Made by a program: the position numbers and the translations under genes. Positions 12,101 through 24,802 of a DNA stretch of 64,000 nucleotides are shown here, one piece after another. The stretch spans positions 16,891,095 through 16,955,094 of the forward strand of contig NC_063160.1 of NCBI RefSeq assembly GCF_020921035.1, read 5' to 3'. Every line of letters begins with the position of its first letter. Position 1 is the first letter of the stretch. Below the pieces are notes generated by a model, which was not told where the DNA came from, searched no databases, and saw only the letters and a program-made list of their open reading frames with translations. The DNA comes from Rhodamnia argentea. Lineage: Eukaryota; Streptophyta; Magnoliopsida; Myrtales; Myrtaceae.

Positions 12101-15100
12101 GGTCGCTGGTTTTATTAAAAATATCCATATGTTTGATGGATCAAGCCATCACTCTGTTAAAGGATGTCAGGTGATCCTACTTATGAACTAATCCATCTTT
12201 TCGTGTCTTTTTCTTTATCTTTTGAAACAGACGATTCTTCCTCATATGTTCTTGTCATAATCTTTCTGAATCTATTAGCTCCTCGATTGAACTGTTGAAC
12301 TGTTTATTGCCTTTTGCTAGTTCCCTTCCTAGATGGACTTCAGACTTTGGCCCTGCTAGTTTTTGATGTAACTAAATCATTTGGTTTTTGATAGTGAACT
12401 TGGGAAAATGAACGTTCTCAAGATATCTTTTGAGGACTCAGAGTTATTTAAAATTTTTAATTTGGCAGGCAAAAGCCTTACAGAGGAAATTTTTACGTCA
12501 TAAAATAGAGCCCAATGAGAGTCACTGTCGTCTTCATCACTTTCATTTGACTGAAATGTAATCATATTTTATCTTTTGTGATTCGGTACAAATTTTTACA
12601 GGTGACTGATTTGCTGGGGAAGTTTCCAGATCTCATGGATGAATTCAATGATTTTCTGGAACGCTGTGAAAACATTGGTATTGACTGAGATATTGTTCAT
12701 AAGTTGGCTGGTTTATTCTTTTCTCGCTTCATGTTAGGTGTTTTAATTACTGATGTCCTTGCAGATGGCTTTCTGGCCGGTGTCATGAGTAAGAGTAAGT
12801 AAAACTACCCTTTCATACCTTTTGCCTGAAGTCAGTCTTTAGAACACTTCTTTGTCCTTTCTGAGTGATTTCCCTTAAACTTTTCTACATATATTGGTGT
12901 GAGGTGGTCCAATGACCATTCTCAATTGCTATATTCTGGAATCATGTGAAATATTTTTCCTTATGGAAAAAATTCTGATATAGCTATTTTATCACTTGTA
13001 GAGTCGCTCTCGTGTGATAGTCGTGTACCCAGATCAGTGAAGGCAGAGGATAGAGATAAAGAACAGAAGCGTGAACCTGAAGGAACAAAGGACAAGGAAA
13101 GACATAAGGAGAAGTACATGTGGAAATCCATTCAAGAACTTGACCTCTCTGATTGTCAACGTTGTACTCCGAGCTACCGTCTTCTGCCAGAAGATGTAAG
13201 TGTTTTGTTAGTTTACTTTTGGTTGCATTGTTGGTGAGGGTTGCTTGTTCATTATTCATATGGCTCTTATTTTCAGCGATGACCTTTTGTCTTTTTTAAT
13301 CGATGTGGACATCCTTATGTTTGTGTGTAATGGTGGTTTTCATTCCGCATCTACAGTTTTTCCTGATGCATTGATAACTCTTGTGAGATCTCTAATTTGG
13401 TTTTTGAGAGGTTTGTAGTTTGTTGCTTGCTTTGCTTATTGTGTATTTTCCTGGGCTTTCAGCCTTATTCTGTATTCTACATTGGAATAGTGCTGTGAAG
13501 ATTAGTTCTCATTTAACATGTCATATGTAATTTTCCTCGACATGTCCTCATGTTTCTTGATTTTTGGTTTCTGAGAGGCCTTCACTTTTGTGCTTGCGTA
13601 TTTTTCTCATGTTCTCGGAGAGGTTGTGAAAATAGATTTGTTTCTTAGCAAATAATTTTCTCAATAGAAAGTCTTTCCATCTTCTGTTTACTACCGATAA
13701 GAGAGTAATGTTCTCTGTGGGATACTTGATCCTTCCTGTACTGCTTTGCAGTATCCAATACCTTCTGCAAGCCAGCGATCGGAGGTTGGTGCGCAAGTAC
13801 TGAATGATCACTGGGTGTCAGTCACTTCAGGTAGCGAGGATTACTCTTTCAAACATATGCGAAGGAATCAGTATGAAGAGAGCTTGTTCAGATGTGAAGA
13901 TGATAGGTAGAGCATTTCTAGTTGTAGTTAAGCTTATTTTATCTTTATCTTTTTCTATGTCGTACAATTCATGGACATTTAAATTTGGCATGTACATCAG
14001 CACGCTGCTGTTTCCCTTTTTGTTATAAATTAGTAGTAGTGCTAATAAATGCTTCATTTCGCTGTGCATATATCATGTTTAAATTGGTTAATATTGGATT
14101 AAAGGTTGTGGCTTCTTACTGACTCTTTGCAACTTACTGTAGATTTGAACTGGACATGCTACTGGAATCTGTAAGCTCAACTTCTAAGCGTGCAGAGGAG
14201 CTTCTGAATAACATTAGCGACAACATACACAATATGGAGACTTCTATCCATGTTGAGAATTATTTTACTGGTCTGTATTCAGGCGTAAACTGTTCAATAA
14301 ATACTTGAATTTAGTGCCTCCTAACTGAGGTTTATGTTTACAACTGAATCACATCAAGTCTCATATGTTGCATTTTTTCAGCTCTTAACTTAAGATGCAT
14401 TGAACGTTTATATGGTGACCATGGCCTGGATGTACTGGAGATCCTTCGGAAAAACCCCACTCTTGCATTGCCTGTCATACTGATTCGCCTTAAACAGAAG
14501 CAGGAGGAGTGGACAAAGTGTCGTTCAGATTTTAACAAGGTTTGGGCTGATATATATGCCAAAAACCACTACAAATCACTTGATCACCGCAGCTTCTACT
14601 TCAAACAGCAGGATTCAAAGAACTTGAGCACAAAATGTAAGCTTAATTGATTCTCCAGAATTCTGGTGGACATTAGACGTATGTCTCATCGAATAGACGT
14701 GTCTCTTTGATTTCTTGTTCTTATCCCTTTGCACACCACCAGCAGGCTTGCTATTGGTGGCATACATCTCTTTCTTTGAAAACTATGTAGGGTGTGTGGG
14801 TCTTCATGTGTTTTGGTCTCTTTATTCATGGTTATTCTCTTGCCTAATAACGTATGCAACTTTGTTGTGCAGCTTTGGTTGCTGAGATCAGAGAAATGAA
14901 AGAGAAGAGGCAAAAAGAGGATGATAGTATTCTCGCCATTGCCGCTGCAAATAGGCAGCCCATTGTCCCCCATTTTGAATATTTATTCTCTGATGGTAGC
15001 ATTCATGAAGACTTGCACAAACTTGTTAAGTACTCATGTGAAGAGGTTTGCTCCACCAAAGAACAGTTAAATAAAGTTATGCGGCTATGGACTACATTTC

Positions 15101-18100
15101 TGGAGCCAATGCTGAGTATTCCTTGTAGGTCCCACAAGAAAGGTAGTGCTGAAGTTGTTGGCAAAACCATTTCTGGTGCTAGAATTGTCACTTCATCCAA
15201 GGGAGTTGAAATTAATGGAAGTCCAGAGGCTGACGGTACTAGAGTAGATCTAAAGCATCCAAAGCCTGTGGACAGTAGGACAGAGAATATTTCATCCGGG
15301 GCAAGTACTTCTAGGATAAATTTGCCAAATGGAAACATGTCAATCAAAGAGAACAGTTGCCTAGATCCAGAGCATGCCCGTGGGGATGATTCTGGTCACT
15401 GCGTTCATTTTCCTGGGAAGGAACTAAAGAATGCAGATGTGACTGAAGAAATGTCTAGGTTGAAGATAGAAGCTGGGTCTGCCGAACCAGCCACTGACGA
15501 CGCGAAGCTTGCAAATTCAGAAAATTGTTTTGGACGAGTTAAATTGCCAGCAATGTCAGGTCTGAGAGATGAATTAATGACATGTATGATATTGCTTGAC
15601 TTGTTGATAGTGATCTCAATGATGACTTTTTTTGTTGCTATTTTAGGGGGTGATGTGCCACCATGTAATTCTAGCAATGGTGCAAGTGAGGACCGAAAGG
15701 TTGATGTTGTTCCCTTACTGGAGGTATGAGTTTCTGCCCATTCAGGCATTTCATAGCACATTCACCAGTGTTAGAGTTGAATCCATTGACTCTGTGGACT
15801 ATATGCCTTGATGAACGATTCTCCGTTTCTTTTAATGCCTATTTATAGCTAATTTGGTGCTTCAGGCTGGTACTGCTACAAAAGTTGCTGGGAGTGGATT
15901 GCTTGAGGAAGGCACAAAAGCCAACAGATACAATGGAAATTCATTTGGGTCCCCTAAAATTGAAAAAGAAGAAGGTGAATTATCTCCAGTTGCTGACTAC
16001 GAGGAAGACAACTCTGCTGCCAATAGAGATGGTGGAGCGAAGGCTCTGCCTAAGGCGAATTGCCATGCAGATGACAGAGAGAACCACCCTGTTGGTGTGG
16101 AACAGGCATGTAACCGGGATGGTAGGAGAAGAAATCATGCTGATGAGGAAGACAGTGAAGATGTTTCTGAAACAGGTGATGTATCGGGTAGCAATTCTGC
16201 GGGTGATGAGTGCTCTCATGAAGAGAATGAAGAGGAGGAAGATGTGGACCATGATGATGATGGTAAGGCTGAGAGTGAGGATGAGGCAGAGGGTACATCT
16301 GATGCGCCTCGCAATGGAGACTCTGCTTCGTTGCCACTGTCAGAACGTTTCCTTTCTTCAGTGAAGCCCCTTTCAAAGCGTGTGCTGGCTGTTCTACCTG
16401 CGGAGAGGAAGTGTTCCCAGATTTTCTATGGAAATGATGATTTCTATGTGCTTTTTAGGCTTCATCAAGTAAGGCTGTTTGAAATTTGGTTCTGCAGTTT
16501 GTTTATTCTTCTGTGCAGCTACTGAATCCATTGAACATCCTTGGAAATCAGATTCTCTACGAAAGAATTTTATCAGCAAAGACGAACTCAATAAACACTG
16601 ATAGACGCAGAATTTCGGAGGATATCGGTTCTCCAGATCCATATGCCAGGTCTAGTAGTAGTCACCTCTTGAATTATTGTCAGAGTAGATAGATTCTCCT
16701 TACTTCAAGTTATTACACTTTGCAGGTTTATGAGGATCCTGTACAACCTGCTTGATGGGACCATTGATAATGCAAAATTTGAGGACGAATGCAGAGACAT
16801 AATTGGAAATCAGTCTTATGTGCTCTTTACATTGGACAAGTTGATATATAAGCTCGTGAAGCAGGTCAGCTGACTCGTACATATATATAATTTTTTTTCC
16901 AACATTGAGTTCACCTTTCAAAGTTTTTAGAAGTATTTTGAATGGCAATTTTTTCTTACAGCTTCAATTAGTTGCTTCTGATGATATGGACAATAAGCTT
17001 CTTCAATTGTTTGATTACGAGAAATCAAGGAAAAGTGCGAGGTTTGTTGATCCAGTGTATTATGAGAATGCACGCATCTTCCTCCATGATGAGAACATAT
17101 ACAGAATTGAATTTGTAAGTTCAAATTTCCGTGAATGACATTGTTTTTGACAACTTGCCTGGTGAACTTTCTGTTTCTTTTGTTCCCCTTCTGGGTATCC
17201 ATAACCTTTTCTGTTCCTTTTGCAGTCATTTGCTGCTCCTTCTTTGTCCATTCAGCTGATGGACAATCCAAATGAAAAACCGGAAGTGTTTGCGGTTTGC
17301 ATAGACCCTAATTTTGCTGCTTATCTGCACAATGATTATCTGATAGCCTCTCCTATCAGAAAGGAGCCACATGACATATTTCTTTCAAGGTGGGTATAAC
17401 TCTTTAAACTCACAAATGTAGAACTCCCGAGAAGACAGTAGATATTTTTAAAAATTCAGCATCAGCAAGAGGTTTTTTTCTAAATTAGTTGAGGACCCAT
17501 TTCTCTGGTTCTCCAACGTGGTTTCTAGACTGTTAGTTTAATGTGCCATTTAGGCACAGCAAACGCAGAGAAGTATTTGATTAAGAATGTGGTTTGGTTG
17601 AGGTGGAGACTTGTGTGGCCCTTCTTCATGTTTCCCGACTCTTTTCTGTAAGGAGCATGGGAGCTTTTGAAATAGATACTCATGTAATTTGATATTTCAC
17701 CCACGTTTCTTGATTTTTCATGCACGTCCCATCAGCACATCATACCCACTTGTCGCATGCGAACAAGGATCTATGCCTTCTAGAATGTAACTCACTGTTG
17801 ATATACACAGGAACAAACGTAAATATGCTGGCCTGGATGAAAATTCTGTATTCTGTATGGCCTTGGAGGGCATTCATGTCGTTAATGGTCTGGAATGCAA
17901 AGTGGCTTGCAACTCATCGAAGGTTCTGATTACTTTATCCCTCTAGATGATGTAACGTGTTGCTGTCTTTTGTTTAGATAAGAGAAGTGCAGATTCTACT
18001 CTCAGCAAGCTTAAACATCTTTTACTTCCCTTGTTTTGATCACTTTCTGATATTGTAAGTGTTTAATGACAGACCTCATATGTCCTGGACACTGAAGATT

Positions 18101-18207
18101 TCCTTTTCCGGTGGAGAAGGAGAAGGAAAAGCTCGCCCGGGTTTCGATCTTCATCTCGTTACCAAGAAAAGGTACAAAGGTTCCACAGATTTTTGTCGAC
18201 AAAGTAG
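9179..18207 (+). CDS. paired amphipathic helix protein, SIN3-like corepressor scaffold
   Basis: Scaffold of the nuclear Sin3-histone deacetylase corepressor. 22 exons were traced: 9179-9252, 9962-10141, 10222-10402, 10477-10575, 10691-10864, 10950-11247, 11926-12062, 12602-12677, 12765-12794, 13002-13195, 13752-13906, 14143-14270, 14382-14636, 14873-15559, 15647-15723, 15866-16468, 16552-16649, 16726-16864, 16962-17114, 17226-17389, 17811-17922 and 18073-18207. Every phase closes, giving 1382 residues, normal for Arabidopsis SNL proteins. Visible parts are PAH1 (about 48-118), PAH2 (about 132-200) and PAH3 (about 335-405). The HDAC-interacting block begins at [11 protein letters not shown] (about 471) and includes the [20 protein letters not shown] stretch. 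An acidic Glu/Asp tract spans about 1009-1065, followed by the conserved Sin3 C-terminal domain and an Arg/Lys-rich tail. The start fits the family opening MKR-(D/E)-Y near a KRPFGSS motif. The 3' half is duplicated downstream as a broken copy. Confidence 0.95.
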
Positions 18208-18980
18208 AAGCACAAATGTTACAGCAGAAGCTAGTAAAACATGGCGAAAGATTAGTATGTCGGAAACCTTGCTCCATTCTGTGCACGGGGCATCGTCTCT
18301 TCTTTCTATGAACAAAGTCATCTGAGGAAAACCTCGGTAATCGACTTCGTCGTGGGTAGAAGAGAACACTGACTTACGAGGTCTATGGTGGTTTCCTTTG
18401 GGCAATTACAATCTAGCTGACAACCAGTGTTCTCATCAGTTGCCCTGTCTAACAGTCCGTGATCTGGAAATGGCCAACTGTCTCGTCTGGCGTCACGCGG
18501 CGATCTATCGCAGCTGTGTATATAGTGTTGTATGTTACATGGTTGAAATGTAGCATCATAAACTATGTCCGAGTAGGAGCTGCTCTGCCCTTGGCCGATA
18601 ACTGTCGTGACTGACTATTGGGTAAAAAGTTGGGAACTTTCTGTAATCACATACTAAACTTTGGATTGACAATGGTAATAAGATTTTTTTTTTTTAAGTT
18701 TTTTCTCAGCCCGGCATAGATGTTTGTTTTTGATATTTCACCCGATTTTCTTTCATTTCCTAAAATTATGCAAAAATTTAACATGCTGGAAATACAATAA
18801 AAGTTTCTGAATCTGGAAAGTGAACTTTGATTTGGAGTGGCATCTGCATTCCTACAGAAACAATGTGGAATGTGTTTGAGCTTATTCAATCGTTTTTCAC
18901 AACTTGTAAATTCAGTGGCAGAAATGAAGAGACGCCCAGGCTCATCATGAAATTGCAGCAGTAATTATGGGTAGAAATTT
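18208..18980. other. 3' flank of the SIN3-like gene
   Basis: Non-coding. Up to about 18690 it is matched in order by the flank of the downstream broken copy (about 23030-23500), so it is probably 3' untranslated region and was part of the duplicated segment. Confidence 0.55.
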
Positions 18981-19436
18981 GGGGTAATGATACAAATGGT
19001 TCATAAATTTTGATTTAATGTGTAATATGATATTTGAATTTTCAATTTAACCAATATGATTTTTAAATTTTAGCCTAATATATAATGTGGTCCATAAATT
19101 TTTAATTTGACTAAATATAATCTCTGAACTTTTAGAACATGTTCAACTTAGTCTTTGAATTATAACAAAATGTTAAATGTCGTCCCCGAACCCAAAATTT
19201 TAATTTAATCAATATGGTCTTTGAATTTTTGGAACATGTTCAACTTAATCTCTAAACCATAAGAAAATATCCAATGTCGTCCCTGAAATTTCGAGGACCA
19301 CATTGAACAAATTAAAATTTCATGAATAATATTATACATTGGGTTAAAGTTCATGGATTATATTAGTCACATTGACAATTCATATGCCACATTGCAAATT
19401 GGACCAAAGTTTATGGATTATTGTGTTATTTTTCCC
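18981..19436. mobile_element. AT-rich fold-back MITE
   Basis: The two ends are imperfect inverted repeats: GGGGTAATGATACAAATGG on the left, and on the right a sequence ending in TTATTTTTCCC whose complement also carries a TCCATAAACTTTGGTYCAA block. The interior contains an internal duplication of a TTCAACTTARTC...AATGTCGTCC block. There is no open frame. Such fold-back elements of short AT-rich phrases are common in eudicots. Family name and target-site duplication were not determined. Confidence 0.65.
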
Positions 19437-19473
19437 TAAAAATTTTGGACTTAAGCTTCCGTGTTAGTTTTTA

Positions 19474-20136
19474 GGGAAAATTCTAAAAAAGGGTTTCAAA
19501 TGCTTTTATTTTCTCAAATAAGGACCTGGAATAGACTTTATTTCAAATAAGGACTTGAAATTGAAGTACCATTATGGTCTCAAAGAAGGGCCTAAAGTGG
19601 CTATGATTATTTCAAATAAGGGCTTGGCCTCGCCGACCAATCGATCGCCCAAATTTCCAACCGATCAAGGACATTTTTGTAAAAAGATAAATTTAATATA
19701 AATTTTTGTTAAATTAAATTAAAAAGAAAAACAAAAAGTTGAAAAAAGAAAGAAAGAAAGAACACAGGCTGGTCGGTGACTATGGCCGTCGAGGTCGCCA
19801 GTGCCTTGGCGAGGGTCGCGATCCCGATGCCCATAGCTGCCGCCCCATCGGTGGTGGGGCGATGACCACCTCCCGTCTGTGTTCTTTTTTTTTTTTTCAA
19901 AATATCTTTAAAAAATAAAATAAAATAATAAAGTACCAAAATACCCTTTACTAAAGTAATTCAAGCCCTTTTTTGAGATTAATATAGTCTATTCGGGCCG
20001 TTATTTGAAATAATATGCACTTCACGCAATTTTTTGAGATAATGAGAGCATTTCAAACCCTTATTTGAAATAAAATTCCCTTCAAATCTTTATTTGAGAA
20101 AATAATGGCACTTGAGATTCTTTTTTTTAATTTTCC
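19474..20136. mobile_element. 663-bp MITE with perfect 10-bp target-site duplication (Mutator-like size class)
   Basis: TTAGTTTTTA occurs at 19464-19473 and again at 20137-20146, flanking an element whose ends are inverted (GGGAAAATTC on the left; GGAAAATT as the complement of the right end). The inner blocks TTATTTTCTCAAATAAGG and TTTCAAATAAGG also recur inverted. The middle is GC-rich around 19765-19885. A 9-10 bp duplication is typical of Mutator-like elements; that assignment is inferred from the duplication length alone. No transposase frame is present. Confidence 0.8.
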
Positions 20137-20146
20137 TTAGTTTTTA

Positions 20147-21392
20147 TTTTATTGGAGGTGAACGGTACCGACATAATCCGACCGAGTTACCTGACGCGAA
20201 CCCGATTCATCGGGTTGGGGATGAGCTAGCTTGGTTCGGGTCACATGGGACCCTATGTAGCACAGACACTCCTCCTAAGTGGGTGTGTGTTTCGACAGAC
20301 ACTCCACCTCCACCTGTCGGTTTATCGGTTTCGCACTTGGTCATGGGGGTCTCACCGAGTCGGTGTCGGACATGTGGTTCATTAAAAAGAGAAAACTTAA
20401 TAACGATAATTTGGACTTTGGAACCCTAGATATTGTAGGCCCGTCTGTTTCCTTTCCTTCTCTGGTTGTGGGGGCATTGCTAAAAATTTCTTATGCAATG
20501 TAACTTTGGATCTTTTATGAAGATTAAACCTTCTAATCTCGTTTGGTATCCTTTTTGGTGCCATGCTTTAAGTTCTGATATGATATCTTCTTTTTTAAAT
20601 TCTTGGTTTGTGATTGTTGAGTGAAGCTCGCCATCTCTGTGATATAATACCTATTTCGGCTTTATTTATTTTTTTTTTTTAAAAATATTTTATATAATGT
20701 GTTCCCCGGGGGGGGGGTTTTTTTTTGAAATGACGTCGTCGTGTCGTTTGTCTTCGTTGTTTTTTTAGATGGGACCATGAAAGTAAGCCGGTAGATTCGG
20801 GGGCGCATCAAAACCCTAGCGGAGAAGGTTCGAGAACGTATTGCTATGAAAAAAACCTTCAAAAAGCATCTCTTTATGGAGAACCACGGTGTCGCTGGCC
20901 TGGACCGCAATGGCACGAACGGCGACCGATCGGCGCCGGTGGTACCTGGACTCGAATGATGTATCGGTTTGCGCATTCGTCGGGCGATTTCTTCGCTTTG
21001 TCCAGGCTGCCGTTCTTCATTTCACAAATCATGTGCCGATCCAATCCGAGAGATTCGAACCTACCTCCATCCAGAGCAGACTCCCACCTGCTCGACGACT
21101 GACTCTGAAACATCCTGCCCAATCTCGTGCTAACCTCGAGTGCGATGTCGACCGCTTTCCCTGCGAGCGGTGGGATTTTAATCTTCTCTATCTTTGTTAT
21201 CAGTTGTTGCCGACTTGAATCGGAGCAAACGCTGAGTGGACTGAGGATGGAGGTAGTGTTGAATCTCTAAGAGTTGGCTCCTCACGCGATTTGTGAAGGA
21301 AGAATGTGCAATCGGGACAGCCGAAGAAGCCGCCTGACGTAATGTGCTCGACTAGACGTTACCTGCTGCGCCGATTTGGGTACACAGTGAAG
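20147..21392. other. unassigned spacer, GC-rich in the second half
   Basis: No recognised gene. At 20680-20730 there is an odd run of T, then C, G and T homopolymers. From about 20750 to 21390 the sequence is GC-richer, with open frames on both strands (for example 20889-21218 on + and 20874-21122 on -) that resemble no family I know. It may be captured host sequence carried with the SIN3 duplicate. Confidence 0.35.
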
Positions 21393-23480
21393 CGGGGGAG
21401 AGAGAGGAATCGTGCAGATGAGGAGGACAGTGATGATGTTCTTGAAACAGGTGATGTCTGGGCGATGTATCGGGTAGTATTCTGCGGGTGATGGGTGCTC
21501 GAAGGAAGATCTGGATCGCGATTATGAGAGTAAGACTTAGAGTGAAAGATGAGACAAAGGGTAAATCTGGAGGAAATATTTGCAGAACTTCTAAAGAAAT
21601 GTTTATTTCTACGTGCTTTTTAGGCTTCATCGAGTAATGCTGAACTTCGGTTCTGCAGTTTGTTTATTCTTCTATGCAGCTACTGAATCCATTCGACAGC
21701 CAGATTCTCTAGGAAAGAACTTTACCAGCAACGATGAACTCGATAATGGCTGTGCACGGAATTTCGGAGGACATCTGTTTTAAGTAGATAGATTCTCCTT
21801 ATATTATTTTTATTACACTATGCAGGTTTATGAGTGTCCTGTATGACTTTCTCGATGGGATCATCGGTATTCACCTCTGTTGATGACATTGTTTGCAGCG
21901 ACTTCTCTGGTTAACTTACCGTCTGTTTTGTTCCCTTCCTGGTATGAATTATTTTCGTGTTCCTTTTGCAGTCATTTGATGCTACTCCTTTGTCCATTCT
22001 GTTTATGGACAATCCAAATGGATAACCTGAAGTGTTTGGGGTTTCCGCAGATCTCAATTTCACTGCTTATCTGCACAGCGATTATCTGATAGCCTCTCCT
22101 ATCAGAAAAGAGCCACGACATATTTCTTTCAAGGTGGTTATATCTTGTAAAACTCACCAATGTGGAACTCCTGAGAAGAGAATGAATATTAATACCTATC
22201 ATAGATTTTGAGCAGTATCAAGAAGTTTGTTAAATCAGTTGAGGACCCAGTACTCTGCTCCATCTATGCTGTCTATGGATTGTTATTTGATTATTTGATG
22301 AACCACTTAGGCACAGCAAATGCAGAGAATTACTTGATTGAGAACGTGATACTTGATGGGAAGAGAGCAGTTATGCGGCAATGTTGCGTGTTTCTTGATT
22401 CTTTACCTGAAGGAGCATGGGCGCTTTTGAAACAAATACTATAAAATTTGATATTCTAACCATGTTTTTGTTCCTCAATTTTTCTAGCACATTATGCCCC
22501 CTTGTCGCATGCAAACATGGAGCTATATAACTTAGCATGTAACTCACTGCTGATATCCCACAAGAACAAGCATAAATATACTGGCCTGTGTGAAAATTCT
22601 GTGTCGTGTATGGCTTTGGGAGGCATTCAAGTGGTTAATGGTCTAGAATGTCAAATGGCTTGTAACCCATCAAAGGTGCTGATTGCTTTATGATACATTC
22701 TGATTTGTCCTGTGCTGTGTCAAGTATTTTATCTCGTATAGATAAGAAGAGTGCACATTCTATTTCAAACAAGCTTTGAAGGTTGTTTCTTTTTTCATCC
22801 TTGTTTGATCACTTCCTACCATCACAAGTGTTTAATTGCAGACCAGACCTTATATGTACTGCACACTGAAGATTTCCTTTCCGGTGGAGAAGTAAAAGAA
22901 ACAGCTTGTCAGGGGTTTGATGTTCATGTCGTTATCAAGAAAAGGTACAAAGGTTCCACAGTTTTATCCCCAAAGTAGCAGCCATGCATTACAGAAGAAG
23001 CTTGGAAGGTGACACAAGATTAGTATGTTGAAAACCTCTGGTATATTCAGTTTATGTTATCGTCTCTTCTTTCTATTGACGAAGAGCATCCGGGAAAACC
23101 TGGGTAGTCAGCTTTTTTGGGGTAGACACGGACAGCTGAGATGTATGGTATTTTCCTTTGCTCGACACTGTCTTGCTGCAAAAGCTCTTTTCTGTAAACA
23201 TCCTTGTGGCATTCTCGTCATTTTTCCTGCCCATCTAATGAATTGTGAGCTGGAATTGCCGCAGTTTCACATCTCATGTCGCTCAGTGTTAATCTGCTAC
23301 AGCTGTGAATATAATGTCGTGCTTGTATGTTGCATCGTCAAGATGTAGTGTCTCATACTCAAACTTTGTCTGTGTAGGAGCTGCTCTTGGCCCTTAATTT
23401 TTAGCTAAGAAAGATGTGGCCATTGGGTGAAAATGGGGAACTCTCTTTAATCATACGCCAGCCGTTGGAATTTCTAATGT
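21393..23480 (+). pseudogene. broken duplicate of the 3' part of the SIN3-like gene
   Basis: This stretch follows the SIN3-like gene from its acidic exon (parent about 16125) to its 3' flank (about 18690), in the same order and orientation, introns included. It is therefore a segmental duplicate, not a retrocopy. Landmarks: the ADEEDS-DDV-ETGDV frame (21414-21460), the CTACTGAATCCATT intron phrase, the [15 protein letters not shown] frame (near 22070-22120), the GG-QVVNGLEC exon (22620-22675) and the YVLHTEDFLSG exon (22850-22890). The end of parent exon 18 and all of exon 19 are deleted: sequence jumps near 21868 into parent intron 19. Frames are shifted and the N-terminal two thirds are absent, so it cannot encode a Sin3 scaffold. 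Confidence 0.85.
22208..22444 (+). other. 79-codon open frame inside the duplicated SIN3 intron
   Basis: Open from ATG to TAA. It lies in the copy of the intron between parent exons 20 and 21. The parent intron has the same sequence in part (near 17460-17690) but with stops and gaps. The peptide has hydrophobic segments (IYAVYGLLFDYL, CCVFLDSLPEGAWALL) but resembles nothing I recognise. It may be a chance frame or a remnant of a sequence inserted before duplication. Confidence 0.25.
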
Positions 23481-24298
23481 TTATGAGATTTCTTTTACTG
23501 TTTGGCTTTGATTTTGCCCTTGGTTTTCAATTTATTGCACTGGTGTAGAAAATATTCTCGCTCCCATTTTGAAGTTCCTGATGAGAGACGTGTTATAGTT
23601 AGTAACTATAAAAGTTCAAGCCTCCGTTTGGTCAGTTAACAGTGACCGAAATGAAAGGCTGTAGTACACAAAGATTTCAGACATTGATGAGATCATTTTC
23701 TTTCCAGATTCATTATCTTGCATTAGCACCGGCAAAATTGAAAATCTTGGAAGTGATTTTTCTGAGCACAAACATATTATGGTTGATTCGAAGTTACCAT
23801 GTAGATGATGGTATGCAAGAAATTCTGAAAATGTTTTCGGCTTGGCAGCTTGGTGCCGCCTAGAAAAAGCGTGTTAGTTTCACCTTCTTCTTTGGCAAGG
23901 CGAAAGCCAAATCAGCAAGCATATGCCTGGAAATTGCAGTGCCATGGTATTTGATTTGGTTCGAGAGAGCCGATGCCATTTTTAAACTTCTCTTACGGAC
24001 AGTCTTGTGCGTGAGGGTTCCGGAAATGCCAATTGTGCAACCGGCAGGAACAGAGTTGTGTGTTTCAGATTGTATCGGTCGTTCGTTTTGGCACAATAGG
24101 CTAAATGTCAAATGGCTCGTGGGATGTTGTCGGAACGTTGACTGCGAACGGTCAGCCTCGTAACGTTGACTATGAACAGCCGTTTGCACATCAAAGAAGC
24201 TTCTGCGTTTCTTCGCACAACAAGATGGGGAACAAAAAAATAAAAGGAAAAAGGAAAAATACGAAAGTAATGAAACAGAAAGGGGCAATGGCAGGACA
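23481..24298. other. spacer and distal GATL upstream region
   Basis: No gene seen. Near 24130-24180 two ACGTTGACT phrases (W-box core TTGAC) lie about 34 bases apart within a short imperfect direct repeat. Confidence 0.35.
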
Positions 24299-24323
24299 CA
24301 CGTGCATAGCACGTGGTCACGTG
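24299..24323. promoter_or_regulatory. cluster of three G-boxes upstream of the GATL gene
   Basis: Three perfect CACGTG palindromes at 24299, 24310 and 24318 lie within 25 bases, about 480 bases upstream of the GATL start codon. G-boxes bind bZIP and bHLH factors, including ABF and PIF types. Spacing of 11 and 8 bases places neighbouring sites on different helix faces. Function is inferred. Confidence 0.6.
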
Positions 24324-24802
24324 ACCAGCGAAGGAAAAGTCGGTACGTCGCACTTGGTCAGGTCGGATTCACATGCGCATCCTTAGTTGGAATCATTCAA
24401 GAGCGTGTAAGGAGAGGACTCCTGGAAGGTCGCGCCGCTCAAATCCAACATGCGGAACAGCGAACGAATAAAGAAAAATAAAAATAAAAATGATTCCAGA
24501 AACGGACATTCATCCTTCAATTCCTCAACGTGGGATGCTGCTGTTCCGCGTCGCGGAACTGAAAGCCGCGTTCCCGGACGAGCCGTCACGCGTTTCCCAG
24601 TGGCGCCTTTCGTCCGTGTCCCTCCCTTCCTTCTTACCATCTTTTGTTTTGACCAACTTCCTCGTCCTGCTCTTAATACATGAATCCCCCCCACATGCAG
24701 AGAGAAGAGAACAAGAACCTCTTCCCTTCTTTCACTACCTTAATCTTGTAGCGTCCCTGCAAAATTAAAACTCAGGCAATCTGTTCCGGGTATTCGAGTC
24801 TC

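Noticed and set aside
16050-16376. His/Pro-rich minus-strand frame in the SIN3 acidic exon
   Set aside because: It is the mirror of the Glu/Asp repeat codons and has no support as a gene.
20889-21218. GC-rich 109-codon frame between the SIN3 gene and its duplicate
   Set aside because: Frames of similar length exist on the other strand and neither resembles a known protein, so neither is called as a gene.
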